Source of the DNA: Zizania palustris
Taxonomy: Eukaryota > Streptophyta > Magnoliopsida > Poales > Poaceae
NCBI GenBank assembly: GCA_019279435.1
Contig: JAAALK010000287.1
Location: forward strand, 22,258,162-22,322,161
Direction of reading: 5' to 3'
DNA: 64,000 bases
The translations under genes were made by a program, and so were the position numbers. The notes under the pieces were generated by a model, which was not told the origin of the DNA, made no database searches, and worked only from the letters and a program-made list of their open reading frames with translations. The number at the start of each line of letters is the position of its first letter. Position 1 is the stretch's first letter. Shown piece after piece: positions 1 to 11,400 of the stretch.

Positions 1-636
1 TTTACTGAAAGCAACACCTATTTATTAACCACGCTTTTTAACGTGCGTAAAGGGAGCAATAATATAATGGAATATCACGAAGAATATAATGTGTGTAAAT
101 AATATATGGGTGCAGACGAACTCAGGTTGTAAGTACATTTTTCCTTTATTCTGAAATATATGTGTATGATGAGACTTTATTAGATTAGATAGAAGCTTTT
201 GCATCACATTAATTTTCCTACAAAAGCCGCTTTCACATGAGTGTTTCTACAGGGTATGTATGTGATGGCACTAGTGCTGTGTGAATAATGTGTAAAGTTA
301 GGTCTCTAATTAATCTTTTGTGTGGAGATAATAACACGGCAGTTCGATCGTAATTAAACGCTATATATATACCAAAGAACTAATATCACTTCTTTTTTAT
401 TAGTTTTTTGGAGGATGTGAGGAATTTAGAGACATTTCTTAGTCTCGGTGTCAAACTCATACACTTATCAAAACCGAAATGAGTGAGTAGTTGATTTCTA
501 GATTACACAGCTACAGCTACTGATTCTCGTAATCTAGATATACAATATGTATTATTTGTTTCGGCTTTAAATTCTAGAAACATCTAGAACTAAAACAATG
601 GAAGTTTTTTAAATTAGTATTTTTTGAAAAAAAAAT
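1..636. other. Intergenic, nothing recognised
   Basis: AT-rich plant intergenic sequence. I see no coding exon, RNA gene or clear transposon end here. The short open frames lack family motifs. The last bases lead into the inverted-repeat element that follows. Confidence 0.5.
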
Positions 637-1590
637 CAAATTTGTATGTCGGATTCAAAAATTGCAAAAGTAGTATCTGGTCGGCCGATCAAGTACCGAC
701 TGGCAGCCAATCGATACTTGGTCGGCCGACTGGAGCCATGTGGCATCCAGTCGGCCGTCCATCGGTTGACTAGCACCCGGAAGGCGCCGTGCCCGCGCCC
801 TACACTACAACAATCCAGAAAACTTCCGTTGGCCAAATCCGACGGAAGTTAGCCCTTTCTCGACGGAAGAAGCTAACTTCCGTCGGTCAAAAGCTAACTT
901 CCGTCGGCATTTGACCGACGGAAGCGGGTAGACGGAAGTTAGCTAACTTCCGTCGACGGGCGACGAAAGTTAGCTAACTTCCGTCGACCAAACCTAGCCG
1001 ACGGAAGTTACCAGGAAATCGGTAACTTCCGTCGGCCAAATCCTAGCCGACGAAAATTACTTTTTTTTGTTTTTTGTTTTTTCTGTCTATGGGCCAACAT
1101 TAGCCGACGAAAGTTAATTAAAAATCCGAAAAAAGAAAATTTGCAACTTTGCTGCTCTGATTGATGTAGCATACTGCAACAAAACTGACATATAATTAGC
1201 AATATGTTCATCAAATACTAAAAGGACATATCAATTATGATCATTCTGCAGCACCCAAACTTATTTTTTCCTCATATCTCAATAATGCCATCTCATAGTG
1301 ATAACCAACAAGCTGTAAACCTTCTTGAACAAAATAAGTTGCATGATAAAGCCGACGGAAGTAACGTATCTTTCGTCGGTTTTAAGAAAAGCAGACGGAA
1401 ATTATTTTTGCCGACGAAAATTTATCATTTTCCTGTAGTGCTAGACTGCTCCCGTGCCCCAGCCGGCGCCCGCGGCGCGCCCCCTCGCCTCCCGGCCCCC
1501 ACGCGCCCCTGTGACTCCTCGCCTCCCGCGCACTTGGTCGGCCAACCGGATACTATTTTTGTAATTTTTTGAATCCGACATATAAATTTG
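637..1590. mobile_element. Foldback/MITE-like element with long inverted arms, split by a CACTA element
   Basis: The left arm (about 637-694) and the reverse complement of the right arm (about 1533-1590) match over nearly 58 bases with only scattered differences. Both read inward through a TATGTCGGATTCAAAAA block and a GGTCGGCC block. Poly-A/T tracts flank both arms. A CACTA element (803-1440) lies in the middle. A relative with similar arms but a diverged core is at about 32967-33275. No coding capacity is visible, so it is non-autonomous. The superfamily is uncertain because no clean target duplication outside the arms was identified. Confidence 0.7.
803..1440. mobile_element. Non-autonomous CACTA (En/Spm-type) transposon, 638 bp
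   Basis: The element begins CACTACAACAA and ends CTGTAGTG, the terminal signature of the CACTA superfamily. It is flanked by a 3-bp direct repeat CTA (800-802 and 1441-1443), the target-duplication length expected for CACTA. The subterminal regions contain many direct and inverted copies of a short motif (AACTTCCGTCGG, and CCGACGGAAGTT in reverse). These are the type of subterminal repeats bound by the transposase in this superfamily. There is no transposase frame, so mobilisation would need an autonomous partner. It is inserted inside the foldback element at 637-1590. Confidence 0.88.
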
Positions 1591-1916
1591 ATTTTTTTTT
1601 AAAAAAATATTATTTTTAAAAAAAATTCTAAAACAATCACTAATACTAACACAATACCAATAGTTACGGGTTCTTTACAAAAATGTGATAATATATATCA
1701 CGTAAAAAAACAAAACAATATCACGTATACCTATTTATAAAATTTTCTGACTCCTATCAACCCCGTGAGAGCGGCCGCCGCCGACGCCGCCCCGCCCGCG
1801 GCTGTGCACGCAAGCGACCGGTCGCGCGCTAGCTTGCCTATCTAGTGCGAGGCATAGACTCGGGCCCTTGTTCCGACCCGAGAGGCGTGGAAGCTGTTGC
1901 ACGCGCGACTGTCTAA
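1591..1916. other. Intergenic, nothing recognised
   Basis: A poly-A/T stretch is followed by a GC-rich patch at about 1765-1905. No gene or complete repeat was identified. Confidence 0.4.
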
Positions 1917-2643
1917 GAGTGTGTTTGGTTGAGCTGTGATTGTGGAAAAAAGCTGTTGTGCGCTGTGGGATGTGGAAAAGCTGCTGTGGATGTTAGATAT
2001 GAGAAAGTTGAAAGTCGTTTGGCTGAAATGACTGTGAAGCTGTTTTAAGCTGTGAGCTGTGTAAAAAGTTCAATTTATGAAATTTTGTATGGGTGTATGA
2101 AATTTGAAATGTCAATTTATAAAATTTTGTATGGTTGTATGAAATTTGAAATGTCAATTTATGAAATTTTATATGGTTGTATCAAATTTAAAATGTTAAT
2201 TTATGAAATTTTGTATGGTATGAAATTTGAAATGTCAATTTATGAAATTTTGTATGGTTGTATGAAATTTGAAATGTCAATTTATGAAATTTTGTATGGT
2301 TGTATGAAATTTGAAATGTCAATTTATGAAATTTTGTATGGTTGTATGAAATTTAAAATATCAATTTATGAAATTTTGTATGGTTGTATGAAATTTGAAA
2401 TGTCAATTTATAGAATTTTGTATGGTTGTATGAAATTTGAAATGTCAATTTATGAAATTTTGTATGGTTGCGAAGCCAAAAGCCAAAAGCCGCAGAAAGC
2501 AGCTCTGAAGGAGCTTTCACATTTACACTGCACCAAAAGCTGTTTTTACTTAAAAACCGCTGGATAGAAAGATACCCTTTGATTTGGCTTTTGACTTGCA
2601 GGAAATAAAAACTGCTTCTGAAAATCAAACCAAAGAGACCCTA
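1917..2643. mobile_element. Non-autonomous TIR-type element containing a minisatellite
   Basis: The left end reads GTGTGTTTGGTTGAGCTG and the right end contains AATCAAACCAAAGAGACCC, giving imperfect inverted termini of the GTTTGGTT class common in grass MITEs. The subterminal parts are rich in AAAGCTG/CAGCTTT motifs. A related element at 22355-22895 has the same motif set. The centre is occupied by a 42-bp tandem repeat (separate entry). No transposase is present. The superfamily was not determined. Confidence 0.55.
2077..2470. repeat. 42-bp tandem repeat, about 9 copies
   Basis: The repeat unit begins TGAAATTTTGTATGGTTG and continues with a 24-base segment ending in CAATTTA, for a 42-bp period. 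About nine copies run almost unbroken. One copy (near 2215) lacks 3 bases, so the array stays open in one forward frame and yields a 14-residue periodic peptide. The reverse strand is also partly open. The open frame is explained by a period divisible by three, not by coding. Confidence 0.9.
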
Positions 2644-3286
2644 AGCTTGACCTTCCCTCGCATCGCCGCGCAGCGCCGCCGCGTGCCATAGCCTGAGCTC
2701 CAGCTTCATGGCCTAAGGAGATAATGGAACTCCGTAAGAAAGAAGGTTCGGTTATTCTTGCTGATGAGATTCGCACTCGCCGGATTGAATATTTGTTATG
2801 TTCTTGTTAAATCGACGGTTTTGAAAAATTCAGTCGAACATGTGTAATCGTCTCATAGGTTGAATATAAGAAAAAATAAATTCCGTCAAAAGGATTAAAA
2901 TATTGGTACGAGAAATTAATCATTTTCTTTATTACTTCCCTATTAAATATAAGAGATCATTTAACTCACGTGACATCTAAAAAAATAATCCTTATTATAA
3001 AAATCCATTTAATATCTATATATAAATCTTAACTACAACTAGCATCTTCCTATTTAATATTACCTCTTAAAAACTCAATCTAATCTTATTTTTTAAAATA
3101 CAAAATCTCTAATTATTGCTACAGTATGTGTGAGTACTATTCACACTACGGTACCGTACGATATTGTTAATACGAGTTGGGCCTAGTAACGTCTAAAACA
3201 AATAAGACTCGATCAGACTTAATACATTATTATGAATTAAAAACTAATGTAAGCATTCACTCGTTCTACCTAAGCCTTACCTGCAG
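2644..3286. other. Intergenic, nothing recognised
   Basis: Mixed sequence with an AT-rich middle. No exon or complete transposon is recognised. The last bases resemble the 3' end of an intron leading into the aminotransferase exon. Confidence 0.4.
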
Positions 3287-3490
3287 ACTTTGCAGAAAGC
3301 GTTGAGCGGCTTGGAGGGCATGTCGTGCAACAAGTTGGAGGGAGCCACGTACCTCTTACCGCGGATGCAGCTGCCGCCGTCGGCGATCAGACCAACGGAG
3401 CTCGCTGGCGTCGCCCCCGACGTGTTCTGCGCGCACCGCCTCCTCGCCTCCACGGGGATCGCCGTCGTCGCCGGCTCCGGATTTCACCCG
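3287..3490 (+). pseudogene. Isolated exon of an alanine/glutamate-glyoxylate aminotransferase (gene fragment)
   Basis: A 204-nt open exon (68 codons) reads like the C-terminal part of plant alanine aminotransferase: a LEGMSCNKLEGATYLLPR stretch, then PDVFCAHRLL and TGIAVVAGSGFHP. In the family this region belongs to the class I/II PLP-dependent transaminase small domain. The exon is preceded by an intron-like acceptor (CTGCAG) and followed by a donor-like GTCAGA, so flanking intron bases were copied too. That points to DNA-level duplication, not retroposition. The rest of the gene, including the PLP lysine, is absent on either side. About 120 bp downstream the sequence ends in CCCAAACAGACCCTA, a transposon-terminus-like motif, so transposon capture is possible. 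It is not expected to give an active enzyme. Confidence 0.72.
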
Positions 3491-3953
3491 GTCAGACAAG
3501 AATCGCTTCCACTTCAGAGACGGCATTTCAGCTTTGTGCAAACTGGAAAGCGGTGGATTTGGGGAAGTCTTGTTCAGTGTGATGGGTCCGTTGAGTGGAT
3601 TTTATGAGCTCCCAAACAGACCCTAATAGATTGTAATGTATCGCTGCAACAACCAAATAACAAATCACAAACAACAAACCACTCAGCTCTTGTAGTTGGA
3701 GGTTCACACGTGCGGGGATGCCATACGATGAGTTCATAGAAAGTCACGTACATCTCTCTTCCAAACACATTCAATTGAAGTTCTCTGATACTCCAAAGTG
3801 CTCATATCTCTTTCACAAACGGCATTACAATCTGTTCAGAAAATCTGTAAAACAATAGGTGAAGTTTCACGTAACTGTTGGAAAAACTGACTCAAGAGGG
3901 AACCAGTTTTGGCAGAATTACACAATACATGCTGTATCACAGAACTATTATAA
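3491..3953. other. Flank of the gene fragment, otherwise unassigned
   Basis: Positions 3600-3625 carry a TIR-like end (CTCCCAAACAGACCCTA) without a confident partner upstream. The remainder shows no gene. Confidence 0.35.
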
Positions 3954-4441
3954 GGTCCCATTTGGATTGAGATTGCTTATTTTTAGGAACTAAAGTTTAG
4001 TCTCATTTAGTCCCTAAAATCCCAAACACCATTACTTATGGGAACTAAACTTTAGTCCCATTAGTCCCTTAGAAGTTGCTTATAGGGACTAAAAGTATCA
4101 TGCACACTCTATCCTCATTTATGAATCCCTCATTTAAATGGGAAAAATTAATTATATGTCTCAAAGTTGAAGGGTCTTTGATAATATGTTCAAAGTTGAA
4201 AATTCTTTGATCATATGTCCTAATCAGTGCATTTTGTTTACTTGATTTGGACATATAATCAAAGATTTTTTAACTTTAGACATATGATCAAAAACCTCTC
4301 AACTTCGGTACATATAATCAAATCCCCCCATTAAATGATGTTAAGTTTATAATACATCAAACAAGAAGACTAAACTTTAGTCCATACAAAAATAAATAAA
4401 ATTTAGTCTCTAAAAATAAACAAGATCATCCAAACAAGGCC
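3954..4441. mobile_element. MITE with TTTAGTCCC-type inverted termini
   Basis: The left part (CCCATTTGGATTGAGATTGC, then AACTAAAGTTTAGTC) is mirrored at the right end (AAATTTAGTCTC, AAATAAACAAGATCATCC, AAACAAGGCC). The interior is AT-rich and non-coding, with two facing copies of a TCAAAGTTGAA-type motif around 4160-4320. Size and structure fit a grass MITE. The superfamily is not assigned. Confidence 0.55.
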
Positions 4442-5404
4442 TAAGTTTTGTTAGAAGTCCGCCTCTTTTAAATTACACCTCCGTTTGTCATCATGCACCT
4501 CACTATACTTTTAAATAAGAAATATCAGTTCTGAAAACTATACTTCCATCACCATTTTTATCATAGCTTCACTCCCATCAAAAACAGTAAACCCAATAGT
4601 CTGGGCCTAATGGAGAGTGAGGTTATAAAAGTCATTGCAAATTGTTTGAAGAACCAAGTTAAGGTTAGCTAAATATAAATACAGTGTTTTTAGAGTTCAA
4701 AAATTGACATAAAATTTATCCTTAATGTAGTAGTTTAGGACTAATAAAAGATCACTTTTAACTCCAAAGCATCCATACTACCAATATATTTTATTATTCA
4801 TTAGTTCGTCCAACTACTTTCAATCCCACAATCAAACACTTTCAGATAAATAAACAGTGTTATAATCTTTTTGTATATCTACTTAATACATATACCCAAA
4901 CCTAAAAACCTTACATTTATGATCATTTTAGGATGGAGGGGATACAATTTTTGGAACTCAAACCTCCACCAACTCCTTTCTTCCTTCATTTGAAACGCAC
5001 AATTCCTCAATTTGCAATGCAGATTAAAAGTAAATTACTTACTGCAACAGTAAAAAAACTCTCAGATTGCCATACTCTACCTCAATACAACCTGGAGCCT
5101 AAGAGCAAGATAAGCAGGCACCTCATGCCAGGATGACAATGCAACATTGCAGCCAAGGAATAGAATGGAGATACAGCAATATATATCAACAGCCTCTCAA
5201 CTTAATTTGACCAGGTACCGTGGTAGTTCATCTGTTTTGTCAGTTGTTACATTCTATATAAAACTTAAGCTCCTAAGCTGAACCAAATTAATAGGATAAT
5301 ACAGATCAACACTACACACTTCCCTCCCTATCAGCAGCCTGACTATTCTCTACTCTACTGACTCTTCTCCCCAAAACAGGGGACAAAAAAGGTAAAGAAG
5401 AAAA
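4442..5404. other. Intergenic and probable 3' UTR of the ARID-PHD gene
   Basis: AT-rich. The 200-300 bases before 5405 are the likely 3' untranslated region of the minus-strand ARID-PHD gene. No separate gene is supported. Confidence 0.4.
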
Positions 5405-8400
5405 CTAAACATTTCGTGGTACCGACACAGTATTCGCAAAGCCATTAGCTACCTTTTGGGGAGGCTTCTTCTTATAGTTTGCTAGACTACAGTGAGGGCA
5501 GATGTATTCCAACCCATCTGTCTTTGCATAATCCTATAAAGAAGGCGACTTGTCAGATCAAGCTATGACCAACGGAAATGAATCGAAGCAAGGCTTTTTA
5601 CCTTAAAAGTGCCTAGACCTTGTCGTCTGTCACAACCAAAGTGCGCCCATTCGCCGCATAACCCACAGTTCACCCAGTCGCCAGGAGCGCTACTGTAATG
5701 TCACAAGAGAAGGTGTTAGATTCCACCATCACAAATTAGGGAACCAAAGGAGGCATAGAAAGGGATGTTCTCAAACCTGTGACAAAGTAAACAACATTCC
5801 CCATCTACGTCATCATGAGCTAGCTCATATTCCAGTAAGTATGTCTCGTAATGTCTTTTCAGTGTGTTCCCAACACCCTAAATTTGATAGGACAAATGTG
5901 TACGGTTAGAAAATATTTAGCATTTCACTCGATTAATAGCAACAGAATAACTGTCACAAGATGGTAGCAAATATAAATACAGTGGCAGTTGGCTGTTATC
6001 ATGAACTCCACATAAAACACACCACATTCCAAAAACGATAATGAAGCTGAATACTCCATCAAAATGTTAATAGCTTTTTCTACCAGAACCAGCAACAAAG
6101 GAAAGGATAAATTTAATACGCAAAAGTATTGTGAACAAGATGGCACAAGAACATAAGGTAGCATGTTAACTGTCACGGGTAGCAGGCCCAACAAGCCACT
6201 GCCGGCCAGGGCAGATTAGATTAGTTATAATTCTGTTTTCTGCTTTAGCATATTAGGTTAGTTATAATTCTGTTTAGTAGATTAGATCAGAGGATCAGGT
6301 CTTGTGCCTATATAAACAGGACCTCAATAGGAGTTTAGGCGTCGAGTATTCAGATTAGGCTTTGCCTCCCTAGGACTCTTCACCGCGTCACCGCCACGGC
6401 GCCGCCGCGACGGAGAGGTCCAAGCCCTCGACCATCTATCTACTTTTGCTATCAATTAAGAAGATTAGTTCCTAGCAATTCCGTGGAAATCCCCGTCGGT
6501 GACAACTTGGTATCAAACAACTCAGGTTCACCATCCGCTGCGATGAATTCCCAATCTTGCACCGGTTCGGGGAGCACCATCAATGACATGCTGAAGGCTA
6601 TTATGCAACGCCTAAATGCCATCGAAGAGAAGTTGCAACCGCTGCTAGAGGAGGTCATCGTGCTAAAGGTCCTCGAGGTGGAAGCTGATGCAAAGCAGCT
6701 CATAGGCGGGCTTGAGGGGCACCCTGCCCTTGTAGCAGAAGTAGTTCCCATGGATCTACAAGGGGGAGGGAAGGGAGACGCCACCACTGGCCAAGCCCTA
6801 GCTGAGCTCCCTCTGCTACGGGCCACCTTCGCCTCTAAGACGCACCTCACGACATCGGAGTTAAAGCAGCCGAAGCCGACGCCGGAGATCCAACACCTCG
6901 GCGTGCAGAAGAGACCGTCGGGGCGCTACGCTGCCAAGATTCGAGACCCAGTGTAGATGACCCCGATCTGGTTGGGCACCTTCGACTCCACCAAGGAGGT
7001 TGCCCACGCCTACAATGTCGCCGGCCAATCCCTCCACGGTCCCACTGCAGACCCCTGCACGGTGCACCACTGCCATAGGTCACCGCTGCCCTGCACAGTG
7101 CGGCACCGCAGGTGGCCGCTGCGTGGGCTGCTGCTTCCCCACATGGAGCGGTGTCGTCGACCGCCGTGGCCGCCACCATCGTCTGCATCTCCTCCGCACC
7201 GTTTCTGCCTCTGACCAGAACGATGTCCCCACCGAGCGCCATGTCCCCGCCGAGCACCGTCGTGTCTCCGATGACTTAGCAACTCGAGGAGGAGCTGCGT
7301 TTCTAGGAGGGGAGAAGTGTCATAGGTAGCAGGCCCAACAAGCCCCTACCAGCCAAGGCAGATTAGATTAGTCATAACTTATAATTTTGTTTTCTGTTTT
7401 AGAAGATTAGGTTAGTTATAATTTTGTTTGGTAGATTAGATCAAAGGATCAGGTCTTGTGCCTATATAAACAGGACCTCAATAGAAGTTTAGGCGTCAAG
7501 TATTCAAATTAGGCTTTGCCACCCTGTATCCCTGCCTCTTCGCCACGGCGCCGCCACGACGGAGAGGTCCAGGCCCTCGACCATCTACCTACTTTTGCTA
7601 TCAATTAAGAAGATTAGTTCCTACCAATTCCGTGGAAATCCCTGCCGGTGACATTAACTGTGGCCCAGGTTGCAATACAATAAGACAAACATCTTCAATC
7701 AAGTAAATAGTGGATACATACAGTCATTCTATTTGTCACAGTATGGTTACGCATCTTTGAAAAGACTTGACCCTTCCAGTTTATACCATTGCCTACATAA
7801 AAGCCACCCCTGGATACCACCTGAAAAGACAAACTTTGTCAGGAAACGAACAAAACAAAATGTGTTTTCCGTATGTCCTTACTCATCATAAACCAGCGGG
7901 TGTTCAGCATTACCTCTTTGTACAAGTTATATAGGTCAAGGCGCTTCGCATTAAGGATTGCTTCAGGAAATTCAGCTAGTCCTCCATGAGGTACGAGTCG
8001 ATTATGACCCCTCTGAATAAGAAACTGCATGACATCCTTCAAGAAGTCCCCCTAGAAAAATGTGAAAATGCAATATTTTAGCCTAATTATGGAATTTTAT
8101 AGAAACACTTCATCCTCATCTAAGGAGCATACCTCAGAGCACATTTGGATAGGCAACCGATCACATCCATGTTTCTTCAGTGGCAGAGGATTCAGTTGAA
8201 TGATTGATTGAGCATGAGATGGCCCCAATGTGGATTTTCTATGACTTGCTGGAGCAGTAGGTATTGAATTATGCTTCGCAGGGGGAGCAGCTGACAAGTT
8301 CGGCTTAACCTGACTAGTTTCATGAGCAGTAGCTTCGGGGAAACCCATAAAAGGATGCATTTGTTGCTTTCTAGAGTGAGGAATGGGCCTCATAGTTGCA

Positions 8401-11400
8401 GGCTTCAATTTTGCCTTTAAGGATGAAGGACCTTCCATAAGATGTTTCTTGTCATCAGGGATTCCATTCACACCTAATAATTTTTTTTTTGATTCCAAAC
8501 CTGCCTTCATTCTGTCCTTGGTAAGAGATGCTGACCATCTTGGCAGATGAAAATATGGGCCATTTTCACTAACCAAACCTTTTTGTTGACTTGTGCAAAA
8601 GAAAAGAAGGCAATCTGCATCTCGCCTATCAAACGAAGCGACAGGAGTGCCATTTATACAACCAATTCCAAGTGCAACTAAGCTCCTGTATGAGATTTCT
8701 GGAGCTAGATGTTTCAGAACCTAAATATTCAGAAAAAACATTCAGTTAAATATTAACAAAAATTAGTATACATGCAAGGACCAAACAATGAGTTGAAGAC
8801 CTTTGCTGCTTTAATAACAGATAACTATTCTTATAAAAATCAACAGCAAAGCATTAGAAGATCCTTTTACAATATAATTACACCAGTAGTGAAATTTCAG
8901 TTGATGCATCGAAAATAAGAAGGAAAAGCCAAGTAATGATTAAAAAAAGAGGCAAATCAGCACTGCCTGGACTTATAAATATTGTATAACTGTTGCATTC
9001 AATGTACTAAACCAACCTGTGCTGCCCACTTAGGAAGGGTCATCCAGACTTCAAAGGTAGAAGCCCCAGAAGCTGTCGACATTGATGTGAGAGGCTCACT
9101 TGATGATAACTTACCATCAGTATTCGGGAGAGCACGGACTAGTTTGCTCTTCTCAATGATCTCATCCTTGATGTGGCTTTCCAAAAGCTGCACAGACCGG
9201 TAGTCACCATATAAATTTTGCATACCTAAGACCTAAGATTAGAAATCATATATCCAGGTTTGCAGAAGTCCATACCTGGTCATCAAAACAAGTTTGTGCA
9301 CTACCAGAAACAAGAAGTGACACATGAGAAGAACTGCAAGTAGTGATATCACAGCACATTGTAACCATTCCACGTGGTAAGGACGCAGCATGAAGAGGTG
9401 GTGGAGAAGCACTGCCAGTGCCACATATGAAAGGAACCTTATCAATATACTCGGCAACAGAAAAGATATGCCACTGTTTATTAATAGCTCCAACATGAAG
9501 GATCACTGGTTCATTTTTTTCTCAAATATTTTTCTTTCCCCAAAAAAACTAGGCATGACAATCAAAATTGACAGCTGGCACAGAACTAATGGAGTCATAG
9601 ATATGGTAGTATGATACAGATAGGTATATGTCAACAGTTCAACATACCTGATTCTATTCTGAAGTTTGCACCCACGAATCTGCCAAAAACAAGATCAACC
9701 ATTAGATAGAGCAGTACCTAGTTTAAACAATACATGAACAGGACAAAACTTGTATAAAAACTTGATAAATACTCCCTCCATCCAAAAATGTTAGACCTAT
9801 TACTTTTTGCATCAAGACCAAGGAAAAAGAAATAGTACTACTATTGCATTAAATTTCTCATATATTCATCCTAATGCATTAAATAGTAGTACTATTGCAT
9901 GCATAAAACCACATGGTTAGCACCATAAATGAAGCTCATTTAATGCTTGAGTCTTGGTAAACTACAAATAAGTCCAAGATTTTTGGAAAAAATAAAAATG
10001 TAATAGGTCTAAGATTTTTGGATGGAGGGAGTAATACTTAAGCAAATCCAGATTACTATGTGCCTATGTTAGATTGTTAGTTCATGTGTTTGCAGATTAA
10101 TTTCCTAAACCATGAGTTAACATATCTACAAGAAAGGTTGCTCTCAAAGTCATATACACCATCTTTTCTTCAGGCAACGGCATAAATTTTGTTCCATAGT
10201 CCAAAAAACAAAGAATTGATATACTGTAAAACTACAATGATCTATTCCATACTTCAATATTCAGAAGTGCATTCAGACCATCTTCTAATGAACCCAACAA
10301 ACAAGGATCCTGCAGAACAGAAAAGATCAAGAGCATCATTAAACCAATTCGTAGAATGAAGGAAATAAGATGTAAGTAAATTTAGATATAAAATATCAAC
10401 GCGTACCAGTGTGCTTGGAACTCCACAGAGAAGAAATTTCATGTTGATGTCATCATCATAAATTTTAATAGCGGGAAACACTTCCGAAGAACCTTCCTCC
10501 TCCTCAGCCATTTCATTCTCAGGAGGGGTTATGTTTATCTTTGGAGCATCCCCTAGTAAACGAGGCCCAAGCTTAACACTTTGGACATGATTGTTTCTTA
10601 CACAGTATAGTCGAAAGGATGCATGAGCAAGCTGAAAAGCATCCCATGTATGGCTGACCGAACTACATCCATATATAAGAAAATCATTAGCTGTTATTTC
10701 CATATGATGCTACTGGAAGGGGAAAAGAGATGCGTACCTTTGAACTACTGACATTAATGCATGGCGAAAATGGGATGCTGCATATGATGAAAATGAATTT
10801 CTCCAGTATATTACATACGGAATCCCCTGAAATGAAACAACATCACTGCTGCTGAATTACAAATCATGTCCAGGTGTAAAATAATATACGTGTTTATTCA
10901 ACATTCAAGTGATAGAAGGAAAGTAGGGATGGTGTTTATTTATATATAGAAGAATCTACAGAGCAAAAGGCTTTGTAGTTTGTACTCCAGAATCCAGACA
11001 TTTGTTGAAAAAAATAAGCTATTAGCAACTTATAATGTTGTAGGACTAAAATAAAGGGATCTAAATGGCACAATTAAAAAAGGGAAAAATGTCTTGGTGT
11101 TTTTAAACAGTCAACTCTGTAAAATACAGTCTGAACAATACATAGTAAGGTATTGGTTGCTTGATGAGATGAAAATTTGAAGGGGGGAAATGAAAGACTT
11201 TCTACCTTTGAATGAACTGTTTGAGCAAGTTTTTCACCAATTGGAACCTCCAGATAAACCTGTGTGGACAACCATCAAGTAGGGTTAGGCGGTTAGCACA
11301 ACCCAGACCGAGAGTTCTCAACTTCACACATATCATGGCCACAACATGACACTACAATGCTGTATCAAAAACATCTGAGTGGCCATCATGAAACTAGGAA

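Larger units (their letters stand above)
6171..7653 (+). mobile_element. Non-autonomous LTR retrotransposon carrying an AP2/ERF domain, 1483 bp
   Basis: Two direct LTRs (6171-6504 and 7318-7653, about nine in ten bases alike by eye) both begin TGTCA and end GGTGACA. The element is flanked by a perfect 5-bp target duplication TTAAC (6166-6170 and 7654-7658). Just inside the left LTR is a primer-binding-site-like TTGGTATCAA (initiator-Met tRNA type). Just before the right LTR is a purine tract, AGGAGGGGAGAAG. The internal region is only 813 bp, with no protease, integrase or reverse transcriptase, so the element depends on others. It is inserted in an intron of the ARID-PHD gene, antisense to that gene. 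Its internal reading frame is described separately. Confidence 0.93.

Noticed and set aside
2052..2567. Plus-strand 171-codon frame with 14-residue repeats
   Set aside because: The frame results from a 42-bp tandem repeat. The opposite strand is open too, and there is no family match.
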